This document shows positions 62,233 to 64,000 of a stretch of 64,000 nucleotides of DNA, one piece after another. The notes beneath the pieces are model-generated. The model was given only the letters and a program-made list of their open reading frames with translations, ran no database searches and was not told the DNA's origin. The DNA is taken from contig NZ_JACHJW010000001.1 in the NCBI RefSeq assembly GCF_014203835.1, positions 5,592,501-5,656,500 on the forward strand. Direction: 5' to 3'. This DNA comes from Micromonospora polyrhachis. Its GTDB lineage: Bacteria; Actinomycetota; Actinomycetes; Mycobacteriales; Micromonosporaceae. The translations under genes were made by a program, and so were the position numbers. Within the stretch, counting starts at the first letter, position 1, and the number at the start of each line of letters is the position of its first letter.

Positions 62233-62838
62233 TCATCGCGGGGCACGCCACATCGGGTACAGGGTCGGCCCGTCCGGCAGGTCGAGGGTGACCGGCAACC
62301 GGGTGAAGCCGAGTCGCTCGTAGAGCGCCGCGTTCCGTGCCGTGCTGGCCTCCAGGTACGCCGGCTGACCGGCCTCGTCGAGCTGTTCGAACCGGTGCCG
62401 CAGCAGCGTCGCTCCGACGCCGTGGCGCTGCCGGTCCGGTCGGACGGCGATGAACGGCAGGTACTGGTGGTCCACGTGGTGCGGGTGGTGCGTGGCCATC
62501 AGTTCGTCCAGGATCCGGAAGCGTCCGGTGGCCGGAACACCGATGACCGTCTCGTAATGCTTGGTCAACTGCTCGTCGGGAGCGGCCGGGACGGTGACGT
62601 CGACGGGGAGCCAGAGCGCTACTCCGGCGAGGTCGGTGGTGGTGTGGACCAGTCCCTCGACCATCGCGAGTTCGACGAAGGGGCGGAAGAAGGCCGGATG
62701 CCGCAGTGCCCGTTCATCGGCGTCCGGAAAGATCCATCCGCTGACCGGATCGGCGAGGAAGGCGGTGGCCAGCACGGTGGTCAGTTGGTCGAGTTCGGCT
62801 CCGGTGGCGTGCCGGACCCGGGGTTGCTCGGTGATCAC
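62233..62838 (-). CDS. GNAT family N-acetyltransferase
   Basis: This is a 201-residue acetyltransferase. The acetyl-CoA motif is RQRHGVGATLLRHRFEQLDE near residue 140, followed by LEASTARNAALYERLGFTRL, the usual GNAT ending. The layout resembles actinobacterial GNATs with an internal H-x4-D region (HHPHHVDHQYLPFIAV). The substrate is unknown. The ATG is at 62838; the permease gene ends upstream of it on the same strand, 52 bases away. Confidence 0.9.
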   Translation of the reverse strand: MITEQPRVRHATGAELDQLTTVLATAFLADPVSGWIFPDADERALRHPAFFRPFVELAMVEGLVHTTTDLAGVALWLPVDVTVPAAPDEQLTKHYETVIGVPATGRFRILDELMATHHPHHVDHQYLPFIAVRPDRQRHGVGATLLRHRFEQLDEAGQPAYLEASTARNAALYERLGFTRLPVTLDLPDGPTLYPMWRAPR

Positions 62839-62890
62839 TGGTGACTCCAGGCAGGCAGGGGCGGAGGTGTCGGGGCGGTGGGACGGATGG

Positions 62891-64000
62891 TCACCGGTCG
62901 ATCCGAGTGCTGACGAGTTCGGGCTCGCGCTGACGCTCTGCTGACGCCCATTCGTCGGCGGGGCGGCCGATACCGGCGTAGACCCGCGGCCGGACCGTGC
63001 GGAGCAGCATTCCCCAGAACAGTCCGGCGGCGGCGGCGCAGCCGATCACGCTCGGCAGTAGCCAGGCCAGGTAGGCGGGACTGGTGGGGGCGAGCAGAGC
63101 GTCGAAGTTGACGACCAGCACGGCGAGGATGGCCAGTAGTGCGAGGGTGGCCGAGGCGGGCGCGACGACACGTTGCCACGCGCTCTCCCCGGTGTGCGGG
63201 TGTCGACGGAAGTAGCCGACGACCGCGGCGGAGGTGAGCGTCATCAATAGCACCACACCGACGGCGGAGAGCCCACTGAACCAGGTGAAGAGATCGATGA
63301 CGGGGTCTCGTCCGGTAGCGGCGAAGCCGAGGACGACGACCAGGGCGAGCAGGGTCTGGGTTGCCGAACCGGCGACCGGGGCTCCGGTACGGACACCGAT
63401 GCGGCTGAGGAAGCGGGGCAGCACCTGTTCCCGACCGAGGGCGAACAGATAGCGGGCGACGCTGTTGTGGAACGAGAGCAGGGCGGCGAGGACGGAGGTG
63501 ATGAACAGGAGGTTGGCTACGTCGGCCACCAGCACGCCGACGTACTGGGCCAGGGTGCCGAAGATCGCCCCGGCCCCGGCCTCCGCCGAGGTGGCCACGA
63601 CGTTCGCCGGGCCGGTGACCACGGTCAGCGACCACGCGGAGAGTGCGTAGAACAGGCCGGTGAAGGCGACGGCGATGTAGGTGGCACGAGCGACCGTACG
63701 GCGCGGGTCCTTGACCTCCTCGCTGTAGATGGCACCGGACTCGAAACCGGTGAAGGAGGCGATTCCCAGTGCCAGTACCGCCCCGAGCCCGACGGTGAAG
63801 AGGTTGCCCGGGTCGAGGCCGTCGAAGGTGATGATGCCGCCGGCCGGGTTGCTCAGGGCGGCTATGTCGAAGACGGCTACCGCGACGCATTCGAGGAGCA
63901 GCAGCACCGCCAGCACGGTGGCGTTGAGGTCCACCCGGAGCAGGCCGAGGATGCCGACCACCGCCCAGGCGAGTAGCGCCCAGAACCACCAGGCCAGACC
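62891..64000 (-). CDS. APC family amino-acid permease, N-terminus outside the window
   Basis: The frame is open to the right edge, so the start lies beyond base 64000. At least 369 residues with about ten hydrophobic segments are visible. FTGFESGAIYSEEVKDPRRTVARATYIAV (seen in parts as FTGFESGAIYSEE and DPRRTVARAT) is the APC signature that lines the substrate path. It imports an amino acid or polyamine; the specificity cannot be told. The C-terminus is a short charged tail with REPELVSTRIDR. Confidence 0.92.
   Translation of the reverse strand, partial: GLAWWFWALLAWAVVGILGLLRVDLNATVLAVLLLLECVAVAVFDIAALSNPAGGIITFDGLDPGNLFTVGLGAVLALGIASFTGFESGAIYSEEVKDPRRTVARATYIAVAFTGLFYALSAWSLTVVTGPANVVATSAEAGAGAIFGTLAQYVGVLVADVANLLFITSVLAALLSFHNSVARYLFALGREQVLPRFLSRIGVRTGAPVAGSATQTLLALVVVLGFAATGRDPVIDLFTWFSGLSAVGVVLLMTLTSAAVVGYFRRHPHTGESAWQRVVAPASATLALLAILAVLVVNFDALLAPTSPAYLAWLLPSVIGCAAAAGLFWGMLLRTVRPRVYAGIGRPADEWASAERQREPELVSTRIDR

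Overview
This is a chromosomal window of very high G+C content (about 70 percent or more by eye), with GTG and TTG starts, many 4-base start/stop overlaps and a housekeeping layout (murC-ftsQ-ftsZ-yggS-sepF-yggT-divIVA, hisDCBH-priA-hisF, hisI-trpE...trpCBA-lgt) typical of Actinomycetota. The gene content and order fit the Micromonosporaceae (Micromonospora or a close relative). That assignment is inferred from recognised proteins and was not tested by a search. I saw no tRNA, rRNA, CRISPR array, insertion sequence or prophage.

Layout. 1-10980: cell division and cell wall (murC end, ftsQ, ftsZ, yggS, sepF, yggT, divIVA), then a zinc-ribbon-like membrane protein, a DUF167 protein, a K+/H+ antiporter, a TraR/DksA protein, lspA and rluD. 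11000-14423: a ParA-like ATPase with an unusual P-loop, a membrane protein and a LON-domain protein. 14545-20517: the his operon, interrupted by a three-copy 56-bp repeat and a 57-residue membrane protein. 20524-25191: a small winged-helix-like protein, an MFS transporter and the tldD/tldE pair.

25296-32777 is the accessory region: a secreted M28 peptidase, a TIGR03086 protein, a methyltransferase, a PLP-dependent lyase/aminotransferase, a cytochrome P450 and an AspH-type Fe(II)/2-oxoglutarate hydroxylase. Between the divergent P450 and hydroxylase genes lie two 18-bp reading frames. Each has a strong ribosome binding site and each encodes Met-Arg-His-Tyr-Tyr. This looks like a minimal RiPP locus of the biarylitide kind (five-residue precursor plus P450). 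Here the aromatic order is reversed (HYY instead of YYH), the precursor is duplicated, and a hydroxylase follows behind a very strong hairpin. It is the best candidate for an undescribed system in the window.

32825-52426: a YczE/MocR divergent pair with repeated GCCAAT sites, LtrA, a long-chain acyl-CoA ligase, a PepSY protein with a two-component system, a class I terpene synthase, a heterodimeric ABC exporter, a second-type ribosomal protein S4, an iron-box-controlled DUF2470 protein, a TetR/ABC-2 export cluster and a SUKH protein. 52497-61000: a nucleotidyltransferase fused in frame to HisI, then trpE, a Trp-associated membrane protein, trpC, trpB, trpA and lgt. No trpF is present, which fits PriA serving both pathways. 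61012-64000: an FAD monooxygenase, a GNAT acetyltransferase and the end of an amino-acid permease gene cut by the window edge.
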